Shown here: positions 41,421 through 53,276 of the stretch, one piece after another
How the letters are laid out: every line of letters starts with the position of its first letter
How positions within the stretch are numbered: the stretch's first letter is position 1
Assembly: GCA_024516035.1 (NCBI GenBank)
Contig: CM044963.1
Location: 31,424,425 to 31,488,424, forward strand
Reading direction: 5' to 3'
DNA: 64,000 bases
Origin: Bactericera cockerelli
Lineage: Eukaryota; Arthropoda; Insecta; Hemiptera; Triozidae
Program-made: the position numbers and the translations under genes
The notes under the pieces: generated by a model
Databases searched by the model: none
The model's input: only the letters and a program-made list of their open reading frames with translations
What the model was told of the DNA's origin: nothing

Positions 41421-42790
41421 TTCTTTTTTCTCTCTCTCTCTGGAAAAAAAATACCCAAGAAAATTACATCAAGAGGAAGTATTGTTTCCTAATTGGCAGT
41501 ATTTTTTTAATTTTTATTAATTTTTTTTTCTCCCTCTGTCTCTTGAAAAATTACCAAGATTAGTTTAGTCTCAGAATGTCTAATGGAGTTAATTCTGAGA
41601 TTTTCTAAATATAAAAAACTTAAATACCTTGTATAATTATTATGTATTTATAAATATAGATTATATATCCATTTTGAACTACGAAAGAATTGGTGACTGT
41701 TCGGATTTCAACTCCGTCCATGCCCATGGTCAAAACTCCTCGTTGCTAACATGTCGAACATTTTTTTTTTTCTCTCTCTCTCCTTCTCTCTCTCCTTCTC
41801 TAGCTCTCCTTCTCTTCTCTCCTTCTCTCTCTCTTCTACTCTCCTTCTCTCTTTTCTCCTCTCTCTCTTTCTCCTTCCTCCTCCTCATGTAGTATGCCTT
41901 AGTAATGCTTTCTTCTCCGTACAATAACCTTATATAAAAACAATAGACATAATTCAATCTCTCTCTCTCTCTCTCTTCTTTTCTTCTTCTATCTCTTCTT
42001 TATATAATCTCATTACTCACCCGCCCTGTATCTATATCCATCATATTGTCGCTTTTCCATATTTGTTGCATCTACATCTACTGTTGTTATTTTTTTTTTT
42101 TTTTTTTTTTCTTTCTTTTAATAAACATTATCTGTCCTTAACTATTAATGTAACATTCATTCCAGTCATCTATCCTGTTCATCATTCCCTTCTTCTACCG
42201 TGAAATTCCTCTTGTCAGCTATAATTTTTTCCGTTCTACGGTCCCTCGATTCAACCCGCAATTCTCTGAGCTTTTTTTTTTTTTCTTCTCTTTTTCTTTT
42301 CCTTACCTATGCCTTGAGTCCCTCTTGAGCTACTCCATTTATTTTATCAGTAATCTTTTCGTACCTACATATACTTACAATAATCAATCTTTCATATACT
42401 CACTAGTCATCTTAGTAAGAAACTTTGAAGAATTCTTATTCGTATCTCTGGTTTCTATTCTTCGTTTTTCTTCCTTTTTATTCTATTCCGCTTTCGTTAT
42501 CGATCAGCTGCATCCACTCTCTTAAACTCGTACATTCTCTAAACTCCATACATCATCTATCACCCTTACTGCATCTTCTTCTTCTCCTGTGCTTCTAGCT
42601 CTTTCAACTAGTCCACTTTTCCTTCTGTAGCTTTCCTTCTTGTTTTCTTCTCACACCATTTCATTGCCTAACATCTCTCCCCGTTGTCCACTCTCTCCAC
42701 ACTTATTCTTCCATTCTTCCTTTTCCTTGCCCATCTGTATCTACAAGCCTTCTTTAACCTTTGTTTTTTAAACCATTCTATTGTGGACCT
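41421..42790 (+). repeat. polypyrimidine-rich tract
   Basis: About 1.4 kb in which the plus strand is strongly T/C-rich, including (TC)n and (TTC)n blocks at 41435-41450, 41772-41880 and 41955-42000. It lies in the large acetyltransferase intron. No gene seen. Confidence 0.7.
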
Positions 42791-43789
42791 TAGATTATTG
42801 AAATACTATGAGATTGAATGATTTTTCGAATCAAAAGTCCTCATACAAGTCTTTTTTTCACTTTTATTTTTTTCAAAACATCACTATTTGTTAACAAGCA
42901 AAAAACTAGCTTTTAAATAATAATATGAAAATCATTTATTACAATGTCTTGCCGGCAAGTAATTCCTTGGTCCTCCACTCCTGGTAATTGATTTTACCGA
43001 TTATTGTTGGAAGTTAGAACAGGCTCCCATGGTTTCATCCAGCAACTGAACTGCACGGTCATGGATACGTTCGGGGACATAATATAGGCATTTTTTTTTA
43101 GGATTTGGTTCTCTTTCCATGTTAAAGGCCCTGAGGCATTATATTATTTTAGACATGTTGATTCGTAAGCAAGAAATTCAAAATAATTTTTCATTTATGC
43201 CAGACTAATTGATAGATTTGAAATAATTCTAACAGTTTCTAGGATAGTGTTATTTTCCATACATACTTGTTAGAATTAAAAGTCCAGTCGTTAGAAAACT
43301 TCGTCAAGACATTCCGACACCAAGGCTGGGAGTTAATTGGGAGAGAGAGTTTCCTAGATGATGTCTCCGTGGATAACTATTCAAAGACAGTTACTTAACC
43401 AAAAGGTAGCTTTGTTCCAAGTGATATGTTTAAGAACATAGTCCAATCTTAAGATGATTGATGCACATTTTGAAAATGTTAAACAATTTGTAAAATAGAT
43501 GCATGAGACTTTCAATACTCATTCACAGCTTACAAACTTTCCTGGACGAACACACAGTAGAAACCATGATCGGCATTGTATTTACAAACTGATCTATAGA
43601 AGGATTTAAAACAGAACCTAAGTGGAATAAGATGAGATGTTGACAATCTATTGATTGAAAGATTACTTCATTAAAAAGGTCCAAATTATCTATTGCTACA
43701 TATTTCTTTCACTATCAAAACTTTGTTAACAGAGAACAGCCATTTTAAAAATGTCCAATATTTTTAATCTGTTTTAAATCCTTGGCATA
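42791..43789. other. intron sequence, no gene seen
   Basis: Complexity is normal and no repeat family is recognised. No frame longer than background. Confidence 0.4.
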
Positions 43790-43793
43790 GTCT

Positions 43794-44184
43794 AAGATTT
43801 CTTGACCATTAACAGCTGTAATTTCTTTAAATTTTCGGTAATATTTTTAACCACTCTAAGACTGAATTCCCATACTCTTCTTCCACTGGCACTTGACAGA
43901 GATGCAGGTGAAATGACAAGGAAGTATACACCTTTGAATGCAAAGTTATGTCCTGTCATAGTTCCATGGGAGACAGTTTATATGATTAAGACATGGAGAT
44001 TTTCACAAACATGTATTACACCATTTTTCATAACCAAAACCAATTCATATTGTCCAGGAATCATTCTATTCCGTAAAGCACGTCCTAGAAGATCAGGCGG
44101 TATAATACGCTGGAATCTGTAGCAGTCCCTAACCTCACGCCTGGAGAGGCGGAACTTGAACCAGCTTCCACGTGATTTGGATAA
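43794..44184 (-). pseudogene. decayed protein-like stretch, unidentified
   Basis: Minus strand reads GSWFKFRLSRREVRDCYRF, then QRIIPPDLLGRALRNRMIPG, then a stop at 43980-43978. It continues in the same frame with GTMTGHNFAFKGVYFLVISP and GRRVWEFSLRVV, then needs a shift of frame near 43830 to go on (EILDYAKDLKQIKNIGHF). No start codon. I do not recognise the family. It could be an old transposon remnant or a gene fragment, or chance. Confidence 0.3.
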
Positions 44185-44534
44185 CTATGGTTAATTTTCT
44201 CAGAAAAGTCACCACATACGAGAATGCCTTCTAGTACCTGGAATATCGGGGACTGTCAATAGTTGCACGAGGCTGGCTTACTTTAGTGTAGACATGTTAC
44301 TTCTGATGAATTCTTTTTTTCTTTTCATTGACTCTGATCTACGATCTCCAAATCAATTGGACCGATGACTAAGATTTGGTAGGGAACTTCCTTCTGAAAA
44401 AGTCTATAGGCCGTTTTCAAGATATGCTTCAAAAACCCACGAATTGCTGCAATTGATTTTATTCCTTGAATCAATGACAAAAAAATACAGTCATTGATTG
44501 TAGGAGATCTAATTGTTTTCTAAATATTAAGTGT

Positions 44535-44740
44535 TCAGGTAGTGTTGATGCGCTGAATGCATCGCATCGTTCTGTAGAGTTACGACGTGCAAACTGTCCA
44601 GCGTTAGAAAACTTTGTGATGTGGCATTCCGCCAATCCATGCTTGGTGAGTTAATGTGGGTAGCAGGTTTGTGAGTCTTTGCGAATGGAGGGTAACAACT
44701 CCGTCCGACATACATCATTTGAAAGCGACTTTTTAACCAA
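44535..44740 (+). repeat. 5S-derived SINE (diverged copy)
   Basis: 'ggtagtgttgatgcgctgaatgc' aligns to the 5S-like start, then 'tttgtgatgtggcattccgc', 'gtgggtagcaggtttgtgag' and 'gaatggagggtaacaactcc', the core and tail of family F. Confidence 0.55.
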
Positions 44741-44744
44741 AAAA

Positions 44745-45560
44745 AGTGTTCAAAATTTTTAAGTGATGGATCCTCTAGCCCACACATTAGTCCATACTTG
44801 GAAGTTATTGATGTTTTTTTTTGAAAATGTTAAATTTTTTTTCAAAAGTAGGATACAAGATGTACTTTCAATATACATTTTTTTTGCACAGCTTCAAAAT
44901 CTTTTCCTTGTGGCATTCGACCGGTTTTTTCCACAGTTTATTTGAAACCAATGTCGCATTCTCTATTCTGTCAAATGAATCTATGAGGAAAAAATACCAC
45001 ACGAAGACATGAATTTTGACAATCACGTGATTGAAAGCTGACCAAAAACCGGTCGAAATTTCCCATTGCTAATGACTTCTTCTCTATGTGATCGCCTTAA
45101 AACATTGCTGAAAAGACAATGGCCATTAAAAATTCCCACTCATTTATAATGTTTTCCATCATTAATGGACGATACCATTCACTTAGGCCTCTAACAAGAT
45201 TTTTAACCATACAACAGGCTGTCCAAGATTTTTCTTATAGAAATTTTCATAATGAATTTTAGGAGCCACTCTAAGACTAGAATAATATCGACTCATTTTT
45301 TTCCAAAAATGCCGTTGAACAGAGATATGAACCAAATAATAACTCAGTTTTGAATGCAAACAGGTACAAAATGTTAGGTATTAGGTAGTTTCTTGGGAAA
45401 TTTACTCAAAAATCGTAATACACACATGAGAGCATGTCACTCTTTCATTAGTTCCAGTTCTTGTTTCAGTATAAAAAAAAAGTGAAAAATAGTGAAGTCG
45501 ATAGCTCAGTGTAGCGGCACTTGTGATTCAGAGTTTCATTCTGTTCAGTAATAAAAAAAA
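44745..45560. other. intron sequence, no gene seen
   Basis: AT-rich with T runs. Nothing supported. Confidence 0.4.
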
Positions 45561-45564
45561 AATC

Positions 45565-45760
45565 GTGAAAAATAGTGAAGTCCCAAAGCTCAGTGGTAAA
45601 GAAGGCGGCACTCTGTGAATCCAGAGATTTCTAACTACGTGGATTCGAAAACTACGTGGTTATCCTCCCATTTGAGATTTTCACCACATAATAATATGTC
45701 TTGGGCTTAATACAGCTGGAATAACGGGGACTTTAATAGTCCTTTTTATTTATCGTATGG
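45565..45760 (+). repeat. SINE family A (diverged)
   Basis: 'aaagctcagtggtaaagaag' head, damaged B-box, then 'gattttcaccacataataat' and 'actttaatagtcctttttat'. Confidence 0.6.
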
Positions 45761-45934
45761 CTTTATTACACATATCAAAGTGAGTAATAAATTTGATCAG
45801 GAAATCTGATGGCAGTGATTGTCTGATCGCCAAATCTGTCAATAATTCAGCCGCATTTCAATGCATTGCCCAGGGTGTTTAATAGTCCTAATCGGGCAGT
45901 AAAAATAAGGCGATATTATTATTATATTCGTGCC

Positions 45935-46280
45935 GACTGTTCTGAGCGCAGAACGAGCTCACTGGTAAGGTACCCAGAGCCGACGAAAAAATTCACTCAA
46001 AATTTCGTTGCAGTTACTTGTAAGGAATACTTTGAGCATCCGATCAGCTCAGAGGAAGGTCCCGGGTTCAACCCCCGATCCGACAAAATAAATTGTGTTC
46101 ATAAATTTTTGTTTATAAGAAATACTTTTCGGTGCGCTTGTGTTGACCCAGCACCTAAATGGGAAGTATTGTGTCACTTCTCGCCCATCAGAGGAGAGGC
46201 ATACTACGAGATGGGCAAGCTACAACACAGACCACAAGCGCAAGCGTCTACAGCAGCTCCTGTTTCATGGCTACCAAATA
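45935..46280 (+). repeat. SINE family K (longest copy)
   Basis: A head near 46035 with GGGTTCAACCCCCGATCCGA B-box, then 'cttttcggtgcgcttgtgtt', 'gacccagcacctaaatggga', and a GC-richer end to 46280. The 3' end is clearer here than at 10040 or 26995. Confidence 0.6.
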
Positions 46281-46304
46281 AACAGTGAAACAATCATCTT
46301 TGTC

Positions 46305-46480
46305 GCGGTAGCTCAATGCAGGCGTCTGACTGATAATCCAGAGGTTGCGGAGTTCAAAAATTGGCCTGGACATGACATTTTATCCTCTCTTTTGGGATTT
46401 CGACCACATAATAATAATGGGCTTACTACTGCTGGAATAATGGGACTCATTAGTTCTAATCGAGCATTTTATACGTAAGT
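46305..46480 (+). repeat. SINE family A
   Basis: 'cgcggtagctcaatgcaggc' head, 'ggttgcggagttcaaaaatt' damaged B-box, and body to 'actcattagttctaatcgag'. Confidence 0.6.
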
Positions 46481-46534
46481 GAAGTGATATTACGTCATAT
46501 TATTATTTAAAAATATTTGTATGAATAACTCAAT

Positions 46535-46690
46535 TTTCCTCACGAGCTACTGTCGACGTTTGTGGTCTGTGTTGAAGTCTGCCCATCCCGTAGTACGCCT
46601 CCCCTCTGATGGGCGAGAAGTGATTCAATACTTCCCATTTTGGTGCTGGGTCAACACGACCAAATAACTCCGCATGCTCAAAATACAGAG
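46535..46690 (-). repeat. SINE family K (partial)
   Basis: Inverted relative to 45935: 'ttgaagtctgcccatcccgt' through 'tgctgggtcaacacga'. Confidence 0.6.
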
Positions 46691-47244
46691 CAGAAAAATT
46701 AATACAGAGCAGAAAAATGGTCACAGGTAATAACCCCGCCCTTAAGGTAGGACATTAGCTTTATTCTCTTTCTGTTCAATCTATTGAATCTTTCGTTCAC
46801 TAACGATGCCGTAACTGGCGAAATGGACATCTGTGAAAATAAATAATTAAGTAAAACAAAAAAGCCAAGTGTTTTCTATCTTCAAATTATTTCAATCTAT
46901 TTATTTTCCTTTATAATTTTATTGTACTTTACTGTCTATATTTTATTGTGTCCTACCTAATAAAGCATAATATAATTATAATAAAAATTTCTACCGAGCC
47001 GGTATTCGAACTCAAGTCACCTGTGTGCAAGTCTCATGTACCACCCACTAGGAAACTTTGACCACTGAAAGTGACTGAGCATGTCACTGATTGTACACCT
47101 TTTGATAAACTCGTAAACCTTTTACTTTTTTGACAGAGAACTTTAATTAGTGCAAAAAATACATAAATATCCGACCCAAAAAAAATGCAGTCAGTAATTA
47201 AAAGAAGAATGACGGATATTAAAGTGTAGGATATTGAAAAAAGA

Positions 47245-47425
47245 TCGACCAGCGTCGATGGCGCGTTGAATGCACCGGTTGTTGTAGGATCACCGAAGTT
47301 AAGCAACGCCCAGCTTGGTGAAGAGTTTCTAAATAAATAAAAATAAATAAAACTTGTAGCTGGTTTGTGAGTTTCCAGCTAATGGAAGGTAAAACCCCTG
47401 TTGAGATATAACCATCAGAGATTAA
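47245..47425 (+). repeat. 5S-derived SINE (rearranged)
   Basis: 'accagcgtcgatggcgcgtt' to 'ccgaagttaagcaacgccca' is the cleanest 5S-like head in the window. A short AAATA stretch follows, and then a separate piece of the tail ('agctggtttgtgagtttcca'). The core is deleted. Confidence 0.6.
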
Positions 47426-47454
47426 GGGCGGAAAGAATAGACGTTTCGCTGCGT

Positions 47455-47515
47455 AAATTTTTTGTAAAGCGAGTTTGAGTAGTTTCGTAAAGTGATCAAC
47501 AAAAATATGATAACT
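47455..47515 (+). repeat. SINE family B tail fragment
   Basis: 'aaagcgagtttgagtagttt' and 'gtgatcaacaaaaatatgat' only. Confidence 0.45.
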
Positions 47516-48265
47516 TTAACTTTTATTTTATGTTTCAACTGTTCTATGTTCTTTTCATTGTGTATGTAGGTACAAATATACATATTATATTTTTTACTTT
47601 ACATTTTTCTTGACCTTTACATACATATAAGATTACAAATATTAATTGAACAGGTTTTTAAGGTAAGTGTACTGGCCTTCATAAAAATCTGCCCCTTGGC
47701 GACACATTTTTCATTTATTCGATTACATTGTATTCATGTTTTTTTTCTTTTTTTTTTTTACATTTTTGAGATACAGGTATTTCTTTTATTAAAAAAAAAA
47801 CTCTGCTAGTGATGTACTTCGAGAATAATCTAAGTTTTTTTTTCTGTTTTTTCTTGTATTGGTTACTAGCATGGCATTTTTTTAAAGTAGACTTCAAGAC
47901 GAAGAAAAAAACTTGTCTACACCTCATGCAAAACATGGAAGGAGCCCACAACTTTGCTTCTAGGTGTCCAAATACTTAGGTACCCTTGTCAATCCTTTCA
48001 CCGACTTGACGTATCTCTCATGGACACCGAGCAGTGTTGAGTGTCCTTCGAACTGAAAGAAGAATACTGGGGAATTCTCTTGTCACTCAGGTTAAAAGAA
48101 TTAACTTTATTAGGAAATTTTAATTAAAACAAATTCAGATTAAAACAATTTAGGTACTTTTTTTAACTTTATTACGTACTTTTAAACATGAAGGTAAATC
48201 CATTTTAAGATTCAATATTGTCCTCGATTCTATTTTAAGTTCCTACTTTAAAAAAGTTCTGGTTT
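47516..48265. other. intron sequence, no gene seen
   Basis: AT-rich; nothing supported. Confidence 0.4.
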
Positions 48266-48269
48266 ATTC

Positions 48270-48510
48270 AAAAAGACACTTCCAATTATGGACACAATAC
48301 TTCCTCTTAATGGATTCACATTCTATACGTTTACTTGGCTATTTTGAGATTTTATACTAAACTTGTATCTCCAAAATTGCTAAACCGATTTTCTTGAAAT
48401 TTGTTTTTTATGGTAGAATACTGCTTTTCCTACATCCTAGATTCTACTGAAAATTCTGTATCGGCGAGTCGTAGACCTTATTTTTTCACTTTTTTTTATT
48501 GAAACATAAT
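48270..48510 (+). repeat. family I 5' fragment
   Basis: 'ccaattatggacacaatact' to 'ctgtatcggcgagtcgtaga'; truncated after that. Confidence 0.6.
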
Positions 48511-48619
48511 TGCAAACACACTAATACACTAATATTATTGTGCAATATGCATCAACAATGTATATTATACATAAACTTGTACTCATTAAGAATAACTTAA
48601 AAACTTAACGTTGTTTTAA

Positions 48620-48778
48620 GAACTTGGTGGTGCGAAAGAGAATGCCAAAGGCATTATCACCACCCTTGATCAGACTTTGCTTACTTTTACATAACTATAC
48701 CCTTTCACTGTAGGTACCTCCTGTATATAAAAATTGTAAATAAAGTTTGATCAAAATTGTTGAATAATAATAATAAAG
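48620..48778 (+). repeat. LINE-like 3' tail repeat (family J)
   Basis: 'agagaatgccaaaggcatta' then 'cacccttgatcagactttgc' and 'tgtaaataaagtttgatcaa' with an (AAT)n tail. Confidence 0.5.
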
Positions 48779-49094
48779 AATATTGACTTGTATCTAGTTA
48801 CTTAGTAGCCAGTAGATACATAGACTCCTATGTAGTACTTTAAATATTAGCAAAGTATTACTACGCTGTGCTCTTTAGTAAATGTTATGTGCATAGATAT
48901 TGGTAGCTATTAGGCGATTAGCTTTAAAGATGGGTGCTGGCATGTAGCTGTAAATTACAGACATTAAGCTGGCTACATGTGAGCTTTAGGTTACTTATGT
49001 TGCCGTCTCTCTCTCTTATGATAATCCCTTAATGGCCAATTCATACAGGGTTGACCAATGACCAATAGACAATGGATTTTATTTATAAATATAA

Positions 49095-49268
49095 TAATAA
49101 TAAGTATAATAACACTCTTTAGTGGAAGGTAATCACAATCGAGGTTAATGCTGGATGCTCTTCCTAACCCCAACACTGTTAAGCGCGCCTACGCTTCGTG
49201 TTATTGTCTTTTTCGAACCCGCGACATTGAGATTACCAGTCAGGCGCCTTGACCATTAATCTAGCGGG
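49095..49268 (-). repeat. tRNA-headed SINE, family D/A-like chimera
   Basis: Minus strand: GTCCCGCTAGATTAATGGTC head and GCGGGTTCGAAAAAGAC B-box, then a body that joins family D sequence ('tctttagtggaaggtaatca') through a family E-like 'ggatgctcttcctaacccca'. Confidence 0.5.
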
Positions 49269-49269
49269 A

Positions 49270-50185
49270 CAAACATTTTTAAACACAATTTTTTTGTGAG
49301 CTCTGGTCACTGTGGTCCACCCTGTATAAATTCTCGGCTATAGAATTCTGTGGTACGATTGTGGGTGGGGAAAAACGGCGCTTTATCATATAGGTATCTG
49401 AGAATAATATAGGTACAGCGTTTTCTTAAAATAAATTTAATGTGTTGATGCGATTATTTTCAAATGTATTTATTTTTAATAACCGACTGGTTGAAGTGCC
49501 TTATTTTTTCATATAAATAGGTACTCACAGATAAATACTCGTATGTCTTACTTGTGTCTTAGATACTTAGGATCGGAAAACACCTGAAATAATTATAAGG
49601 TCTGATATTAATGATGTCAGATCAGAAATAATGTCTGAATTAAGTACTTACCTATCGTTTTAGAAGCTTAGGTTTGGTCTCTAATTTAATAAATTATAGG
49701 TGGGTTGAGAAAGCTACTTACATAGTAGTTAGCATTTATGGACTCATCTACTCTGAGTAGATTAGTGTATGTAAGTAAGTAGGTTGTGCATATATGTTTC
49801 TTTTGCAAGTAGGCTATTTCCTATGCAAAGCATGTCATATTGTTGTTGGAGATTGTTTATTATGTACCAATTTTTTAATCTCGTTTCATAAAATAAATGG
49901 GAGTGTATGTATTCTGAAAATGCATCAAAAAAATTTGGAAAGTGTCTGTAAGTTAAAAATGGTAATATTAAAGCTGCCATTCTCCAAGGTTCTCTATGCC
50001 TGTAAGTTTTAAGTACTAATTTCATTTGATAATATCGATATACAAAAGAAAACTTCCTTTTTTTTATGCCCCAAGGGCGGTCGAAAAACGTCCATTTGGT
50101 CTTAGTTTGGAAAACTTCTTTGACTTTCTGACTGTTCTATAAGTTACTCTCATTTTCCTATATATGTATAATGTAAATAAAATAA
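49270..50185. other. intron sequence, no gene seen
   Basis: AT-rich; the frames at 49762-50025 on both strands have no protein character. Confidence 0.4.
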
Positions 50186-50189
50186 TTAT

Positions 50190-50558
50190 CAGACCTCTTC
50201 CCCCAAATCTGTCCAGTGATCTCATGCCACCATAGAATACAAATAAAATTGATTACTAACCTTTCCACCTCTGTCCCCATGAATCTTTATTTCCACCATA
50301 GAATCAAAATAAGAATTGATTATAACCCTTTCCCACCCTCTGTCCCCAGTGACTCTTCGTTGCCACCATAGATACAAATAAAATTGATTACTAACCCTTT
50401 CCCACCCTCTGTCCCCAGTGACTCTTCGTTGCCACCATAGAATACAAATAAATTGATTACTAACCCTTTCCCACCCTCTGTCCCCAGTGACTCTTCGTTG
50501 CCACCATAGAGTACAAATAAATTGGATTACTGAACCCTTTCCCACCCTCTGTCCCCAG
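50190..50558 (+). repeat. tandem repeats (about 69 bp) spanning the exon-3 3' splice site
   Basis: Intact 'ctctgtccccagtgactc' acceptors occur at 50348-50349, 50417-50418 and 50486-50487 (AG positions), spaced 69 bp, then the genuine one at 50557-50558. Two older copies lie upstream: one with a usable AG at 50215-50216, one with the AG destroyed near 50279. Each copy includes about 6 bp of the exon start. Reading on from any of the three near copies in the exon frame gives ...DSSLPP and a TAG. Confidence 0.9.
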
Positions 50559-50796
50559 TGACTCCGCTCTGGGCAACGACATCCACCTGGTCAAAGCTGA
50601 CTGCACCTCCCACTACTCCGCCAAGGCCATGATGCGTCTCGGCTTCTCCTGCATCTTCAACGTCTCCTACGATGACTACACAGGGGCGGACAACCAGCCC
50701 GTGTTCCGGCCGCCCGCCCCCCACCATGGCGCCGAGGTGTACATTCTGGACGCCAAACAGTTCCAGGACCAGCGCGCCAACATCATCAACGCCTAG
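50559..50796 (+). CDS. arylalkylamine N-acetyltransferase, last coding exon
   Basis: 238-bp GC-rich exon with acceptor 'ctctgtccccag'. The first T completes an Ile codon, then DSALGNDIHLVKADC, TSHYSAKAMMRLGFSCIF, NVSYDDYTGADNQPVFRPP, APHHGAEVYILDAKQ to TAG at 50794-50796. The SHYSAKAMMRLGF segment is the hallmark of GNAT motif B in insect dopamine N-acetyltransferases. Together the three exons give 171 full residues, against 210-240 for the family, consistent with one or more missing 5' exons. No stop or frameshift. Confidence 0.92.
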
Positions 50797-51360
50797 GCCC
50801 GAAATCAAGTTTTATTATGAGTTAGTTTGTGGGATACTATAAGTAGAGGACAAAACATGCTAAGTGACATTTTTGTTGCAAAACGTGCTAAGTGACATTT
50901 CCCCCAAAATTGAGTAAAAGTGGATTCGTACTAAGCTTGACAAGCTATTTATTAAGAAGTGCAGTCAGAATTTCTCTACTATGTAGGTACTGTTACAGAG
51001 ATTTTTGAGTCGAAGGTAGCATGTAATGTGAAATTAAAACCACCGAAGAAAAAAAAAAATCGCTTACAAATATCGTTTAAAACATTTTGACATTTTCTAA
51101 CTTTCTCTCCCTAAAAAATAACGTAAAATTGTATAAATCTCCAGTGATGCACGTTGAATCGGTGCAATGGAGGTATATAATCAAACATCTCGGCCGGTGT
51201 GTGAAGAACGCCTGTACAAAGAAAAAGAGACATAATACGTATTGAATGGATTGAGTTATAACGAATAACGCCTTTGTCCTTAACTTCTAAACGTGATATC
51301 TACCTGGTTATAGTTAGTGGTGATTATAAAATAAATTTTATTTTTAATTCAATCTTTCTT
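50797..51360 (+). other. 3' UTR of the acetyltransferase with poly(A) signal
   Basis: The first AATAAA downstream on the plus strand after an otherwise unremarkable AT-rich trailer is at 51330-51335. 'aaaacgtgctaagtgacatt' near 50860 is a short imperfect duplication. Confidence 0.55.
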
Positions 51361-52670
51361 AGACCTTTATTTTACAATGATATAAAATGATTAGATTTTC
51401 AAAATTATTTCAACTGAAATTACAAACTGCAGGGTCTTACCCTTGAGTTTAGCAACAAGCCACTCCAAACTTTGTTACCTTGATAATAAAATTGATTTAC
51501 TGTTAAGATTTTTAACTATAATTTACCTAACTTTTTTTATAAACTATAGCAGATATTTTTTGTTCTATCTTTAAGGATTTTTAATTTTACGTTTATCGAA
51601 AGGAAGTAGGTGTTCTCGAAAGGTTCAGATGATTAAAGATAATGTTTTTTTTTTACCAAGAGTTAAAAGAAAAATTATATTTTCATCCAAGAAACTTCAT
51701 GGGAGGGTTTGAAATAATTCAAAACTATATTTTCTTCTTGTTTGAAGTAGGTATCCAAAATTTCATTTCAATATAATAATTATGTGAAAAAGAAACATCA
51801 TCACTTTTTTTTCATTCTGACTACCAAGTAGTAATGGCACAGTTCAATCCCCAAAAAGATTTACAAAAAAAACTTGTCCACCGTTCCTACGCGGTTCCTT
51901 TTATGTCGGGATCTTATAATGTTGTTTTATTAATTCAATATTGAAATCATTTTTATCCTTAGGTATCCATTAAGAAAATAAGTTAATATTGTTAGCGTCA
52001 GAATGTAGTGTAGGGTTTTCATTTTTAGGGTTTTGTTCATACGAAGAAAGTCTATTAACGAGTCGGCATGATAACGGCATGAAGTCTATTAACGAGCCTT
52101 TTTTTTACTTTATTTTTGTTACTCATTTGATTAATTATTTTTACAATCATCATAGGATATTTACTAGTATAATAGATCCGTTTTTTTTCCATTATTGAAG
52201 ATGTAGCGAGCAGATTTTTACTAAATCCATTCATACTATGAATTTTACCTCCAAAAAGGTGGATTTCTGTAAAAATCTTAGATTTTATTTTTTAGATACT
52301 AATACCAAGATTATCGCTAGACCGAGTTCTATTCCAGTAATCTTCATAGTTCAGTTGGTAGGATTTACAAATTACCTAATTACTAGGATTAACTATTTAT
52401 TCTATTAACTAACTAAAAGGTAATAGTTAATTTATTTATTTAAGTTCAAGCCTCTGAGAGCTTCGTGTGCGTTGCCGGGAATAATTATAATTATGTTTTT
52501 AATAATTAAAATTATTATGTTTTAAATTATTATGTTCTTAATAAAATTTAATGGCAATTTCTTTTACTCTCTTTTTTAACATTATTTTTTTTTTCTTTAT
52601 AACCTATCAAAATCTTTTTTTTTAACTTCTTTACAAGTACCTATTCTATCCTTGATAAAAAAAAAAAAAA
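51361..52670. other. intergenic, no gene seen
   Basis: AT-rich; no coding or repeat signal I can support. Confidence 0.45.
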
Positions 52671-52675
52671 TACAA

Positions 52676-52718
52676 GGTGGGCATAAAGTCTCAACCAATC
52701 TAAGACTTTATGCCCACC
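52676..52718. repeat. 16-bp perfect inverted repeat, 11-base loop
   Basis: 'ggtgggcataaagtct' at 52676-52691 and its exact complement at 52703-52718, preceded by a 14-base A run. Confidence 0.85.
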
Positions 52719-52867
52719 CTATATATTAAATTTAATTTTTTTTGCATTTATTGTAGTGTACCAATGAAAAAAAAAAAAAAACAAATAAATACTTCTGCAA
52801 ATAGGTTCTCCTGTGTTGGAAGTTTGAACTACCACCTCGTCACAAAAGATTTACGTGTATATGTATG

Positions 52868-53145
52868 ATTTTATTTGTGGTGAAGCACAAGGCCTCTTCA
52901 CAATTTTTGTGGGTAGCGCAGCATTACTAAGAGCCTCCTTCACTTTTCTAATTCTATTACACTATTTTTTTTACTCTGGTAATGTCGTTACTCATACAAG
53001 TAACTTCTCATTTTTCATCACGAGGTATGAGTGGACCCCGTACATCCAAGTACAGAGCAGAAAAATTCCTGCCTCGCTGGGAATCGAACCCAGGTCACCA
53101 TGCGTGCAATGCCTTGCGCGCTAACTCACTCGGCAACGGTAACTA
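52868..53145 (-). repeat. SINE family C (diverged)
   Basis: All parts are present, but the body has lost 'gccgccactggtc'. The head is GTTGCCGAGTGAGTTAGCGC on the minus strand. Confidence 0.7.
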
Positions 53146-53159
53146 CTTTAAGATTTAAG

Positions 53160-53262
53160 TGTGAGGTTAATTTGAGTAGCTGGTTTGTGATTTTCCAACG
53201 TATGGAGGGTAAAACCCTCGTTGTGATAAATATGATCATCTAGTTTTTTTAACCCAAAAACA
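53160..53262 (+). repeat. family F/E SINE tail fragment
   Basis: 'gtagctggtttgtgattttc' and 'tatggagggtaaaaccctcg' only. Confidence 0.5.
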
Positions 53263-53276
53263 AAAATTATTGTATG

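Noticed and set aside
50222..50545. 107-codon repetitive minus-strand protein
   Set aside because: Translation of the acceptor repeats in the wrong strand; the plus-strand splice-site reading explains the pattern.
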